Shown here one piece after another: positions 61,701-64,000 of a stretch of DNA of 64,000 bases. Every line of letters starts with the position of its first letter. Position 1 is the stretch's first letter. The stretch spans positions 12,166,498 to 12,230,497 of the forward strand of contig CM042092.1 in assembly GCA_023512835.1 (NCBI GenBank), in the 5' to 3' direction. The position numbers and the translations under genes are program-made. The notes below the pieces were generated by a model, which had not been told where the DNA came from, ran no database searches, and worked only from the letters and a program-made list of their open reading frames with translations. This stretch comes from Taxillus chinensis. Its lineage: Eukaryota > Streptophyta > Magnoliopsida > Santalales > Loranthaceae.

Positions 61701-62741
61701 AATTTAGAGATAAAAGAATATATTTTTTGAAAATATGAAAGTGATAAATAAGCCTAAATTGGACTACTATACGTAAAGTTATAATTGTTTAAAGTTTTCG
61801 TCAGAAATTACAGTTGACGAAACCTAAAAACTCATAGATTTAATTGTGAAAGAGATGATCGAACTCTTACTCGAGGCTTGCTCGATACTCGAGACCTGCT
61901 CGAGCATCAAGCTTGAACGTACCTCAAACAAAACCTAAAGTAGGAGCTCGAGCGATAATTAAAAAAACATTAAATAGGGAAAAAAAACTATTAATATATC
62001 TTATTTCACATCGAAAATACAAAAATATCACAATACCGAATATAGCTATCAATGCTGTTGTGTAAATCCAGAGTTCCAACGCGATAGCGCAAAAAAAAAA
62101 AACACGTCTGACATTGGTTTCAAAGAAGATAAGTCCGGGTGCGTCAGCTCATGCATCACTCTAACTATATAAAGATATATATATATATATCATAAAGAAC
62201 TTTTTTTATAATGCGTCGAGGGGAAAAAAAGGAAAATTTCATTTGTTATATTTCTTTGAATGAAAACTACATTGAAAAGGTCAGGATTGATTTCATTATA
62301 CGTCAAATGAAAGCAACATTGAAAAGGTCAGCACTTTTAATTTCAAATATTTGAAATTAAATTAAAAGAACCTTCTCAAATTTGTTAGCCACCGGGAAGA
62401 AAAGAGTGTGAATGGCAGCCGGCCGGTGAATCAGTATCCCTCTTTATATTTTATGGTGGAACACATTAATTTTAACATTTTTATATTAAAAATTTGTTAT
62501 TTTGATATGTAATTTTTAAAAAAACTTAATAAAACGATGTAATTTTAATTTATTACACCTAAAAGATTCCACTGGTGACAAAGTCTGTCCACCTGGCTAA
62601 AAGAACAATAAAAAATAACTAAAACTAATAATTAAGTTGTTCCATGGTGAAAAAATTTAAAACTTCTTTAATTAACTTACCAATCAATTCCTACCATTGT
62701 CACGGTCACAAGTAAGTGCCCACTATTTTGACGAATGATGA
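58784..62741. other. 3' flank of the carrier gene and intergenic DNA
   Basis: The first 300-500 bp should be the carrier's 3'UTR. Further on there is a 24-bp minisatellite (59371-59462), an AT-rich region and a moderately GC-rich patch (about 60890-61480) with no recognisable gene. A (TA)n tract lies near 62171-62191. Confidence 0.5.
59371..59462. repeat. About 24-bp minisatellite
   Basis: Three and a partial copies of a unit built on GTGTTGAGTTTGAAGGTTT, with small length differences. Confidence 0.9.
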
Positions 62742-63802
62742 TGTTAGGATTTGGTCAAGACGCAGGCCACCCGCATGTCACAATATTGTTCGTGTTGGGC
62801 TCGTCACATCGGCTTGCACGTCTTTTAAAATATGTTGTGACATTTTGGGCCTGTCTCACCATTTAGCTACTTGACTTCTCTTTTTTTCTTTCGAAGTGGG
62901 ACACAATTTCCTAATAATTTTCCCTTTGTCACATATCGAACTACAACATAGGCTAGAGACGCACCTATGAAACTGATGAGCTGCCCCCATGTATGCTGTC
63001 ATAGGAGCTCCCCCTCAATGTATATTCTGATTGAGAGCAGACCGATTCGATCACTTGAAGACAAGGACTTGTATTCCAATCCGATACCGCTGCACACTAC
63101 GGGACACGCCGCTCGGCCACAAATTACACCGAGAAGACTTTCGATATAATGGAATACCTAACGGAGACAAACAGACTCTGATACCAGTTTGTTAAAATCT
63201 GGTCAAGGCGCAGTGTCACGGGGTCAGGTTTTCTACGCCTCTCAACCCAATTGCGGCACTTAGCTTCTCTATCCACAGTCCGCTAAGTTTAGCCTTTGAG
63301 GGTTGAAGCGCACGTAGACTGGTTTCGCCATGCCATTGGGCTCATCAGGAGAAGGGCTCCAGTTCGACCGGCTGTGTAAGGATGGCCAAATCCCTTCTTC
63401 AACGTCAAGTCCTCGACTAGCGGCGTGCTCCCCGCATTCAACCGGGTCGGCACGTCTGAACTCCGAAGGGATTCCATCCGTTCTCCTCCACGAACTGCCT
63501 GGAACCTTCCGCTGCGCACCACCTACGCTTTCAACCAACCCCTCTCTTTTACGTAGCACGAATACATTCCTGAATCGTGCCACTGAGAAACGTCCCGCCA
63601 GCACCACGCTGCTCGGGTCGTGACATTGGCCCCTGACCCCGTGACAGCAGGCCCACCCGCATGTCACAATATTGTTCGCTTTAGGCTTACCACATCGACC
63701 CGCACGACTTTAAAACGCGTTATGACATTCTGGGCCTGCCTTACCATGTAAGTTACTTGACTTCTCCTTTTTTCTTCCGATGTGAGACACAATTTCCTAA
63801 CA
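62742..63802 (-). mobile_element. TRIM retroelement (miniature LTR retrotransposon), minus orientation
   Basis: Two direct repeats of about 175 bp flank a 273-bp interior: left 62742-62916 and right 63190-63802, the right one interrupted by a 433-bp insertion plus 4-bp duplication. Both start TGTTA on the plus strand and share the ACCCGCATGTCACAATATTG core and the ACACAATTTCCTAA end. On the minus strand the interior begins AACTGGTATCAGAG (63189-63176), matching an initiator-tRNA-Met primer binding site. It ends with the purine-rich GACAAAGGGAAAAT (about 62929-62916), a polypurine tract. The size, the PBS and PPT and the lack of coding capacity define a TRIM. The outer target-site duplication is not clear (GATGA against ATTGA). 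Confidence 0.9.
63214..63646 (+). mobile_element. 433-bp TGTCACGGGG element inserted in the TRIM LTR
   Basis: The element has perfect 15-bp inverted ends (TGTCACGGGGTCAGG and its complement) and is flanked by a GCAG duplication (63210-63213 and 63647-63650). The uninterrupted left LTR reads AAGACGCAGGCCACCC at the same place, proving insertion at GCAG. TG...CA ends with a 4-bp duplication fit a solo LTR, but 15-bp perfect inverted ends are long for one. A non-autonomous DNA element with a 4-bp duplication is the alternative. No complete protein is encoded. A second, older copy lies at 4494-4900. Confidence 0.85.
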
Positions 63803-64000
63803 ATTGAGCCCAAGGCTCTCCACGAAAATAATTAGGCATATTTTATCATGCCATTTTTTCAAGGGCCGAAGGAGCATTAGTGGGAGTACTAATTTTTCTC
63901 CATGTGTAATTAATTTTGAGTTTGTATTTAGCTGTGTATATTATTTTTTTATGTGACCAATCGTATCGAAAAATAATTGGTATCGATTCTGTTTATTTTA

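Noticed and set aside
63269..63667. 132-codon minus-strand frame
   Set aside because: It lies wholly inside the 433-bp repeat plus TRIM LTR sequence. A diverged copy at 4.5-4.9 kb does not keep it open, so it is unlikely to be a gene.
62737..63807. A 5-bp target-site duplication around the TRIM (GATGA / ATTGA)
   Set aside because: Only three of five bases agree, so it is not claimed. The TRIM call rests on LTRs, PBS and PPT.

Overview
The window is plant nuclear DNA. It carries five spliced or intronless protein-coding genes with GT/AG introns, AT-rich intergenic DNA, long dinucleotide microsatellites, and decayed LTR retrotransposons. Chalcone synthase, an RPK2-type LRR receptor kinase and an EF-hand ATP-Mg/Pi carrier point to a flowering plant. 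The sequence alone does not place it more precisely. No bacterial, organellar or CRISPR-like features were seen.

Layout: (1) 1-4.2 kb is a heavily mutated Ty3/gypsy chromovirus-like pol followed by a probable 3' LTR. (2) 4.5-4.9 kb is a short repeat whose second, better preserved copy lies at 63.2-63.6 kb. (3) 5.9-11.9 kb (+) is a 15-exon DUF3754 gene, followed by a 150-bp duplication of its last exon and by a decayed partial copy at 13.9-16.1 kb. (4) 17.1-20.3 kb (-) is an intronless LRR receptor-like kinase. (5) 25.4-31.7 kb (-) is UTP23, whose last intron contains a 5'-truncated, intronless pseudogene of the splicing factor Crooked neck/CLF on the opposite strand. (6) 36.3-38.2 kb (-) is a chalcone synthase gene with an extra, second intron. 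(7) 40-46 kb is repeat-rich. (8) 48.6-52.3 kb (+) is a CCHC/GRF zinc-finger coiled-coil gene with four tandemly duplicated exons. (9) 56.1-58.8 kb (+) is a Ca2+-regulated mitochondrial ATP-Mg/Pi carrier. (10) 62.7-63.8 kb is a TRIM retroelement whose right LTR is interrupted by the 433-bp repeat.

The genes do not form a cluster or pathway. They are neighbours with unrelated jobs: ribosome biogenesis, flavonoid synthesis, receptor signalling, mitochondrial transport, a putative nucleic-acid-binding protein and an uncharacterised membrane protein. The main signals are structural: local tandem duplication (a gene segment, a terminal exon, an exon array), retroposition into an intron, and nested retroelements. 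I found no convincing new multi-gene system. The least described object is the GRF/CCHC gene with its phase-1 exon array.
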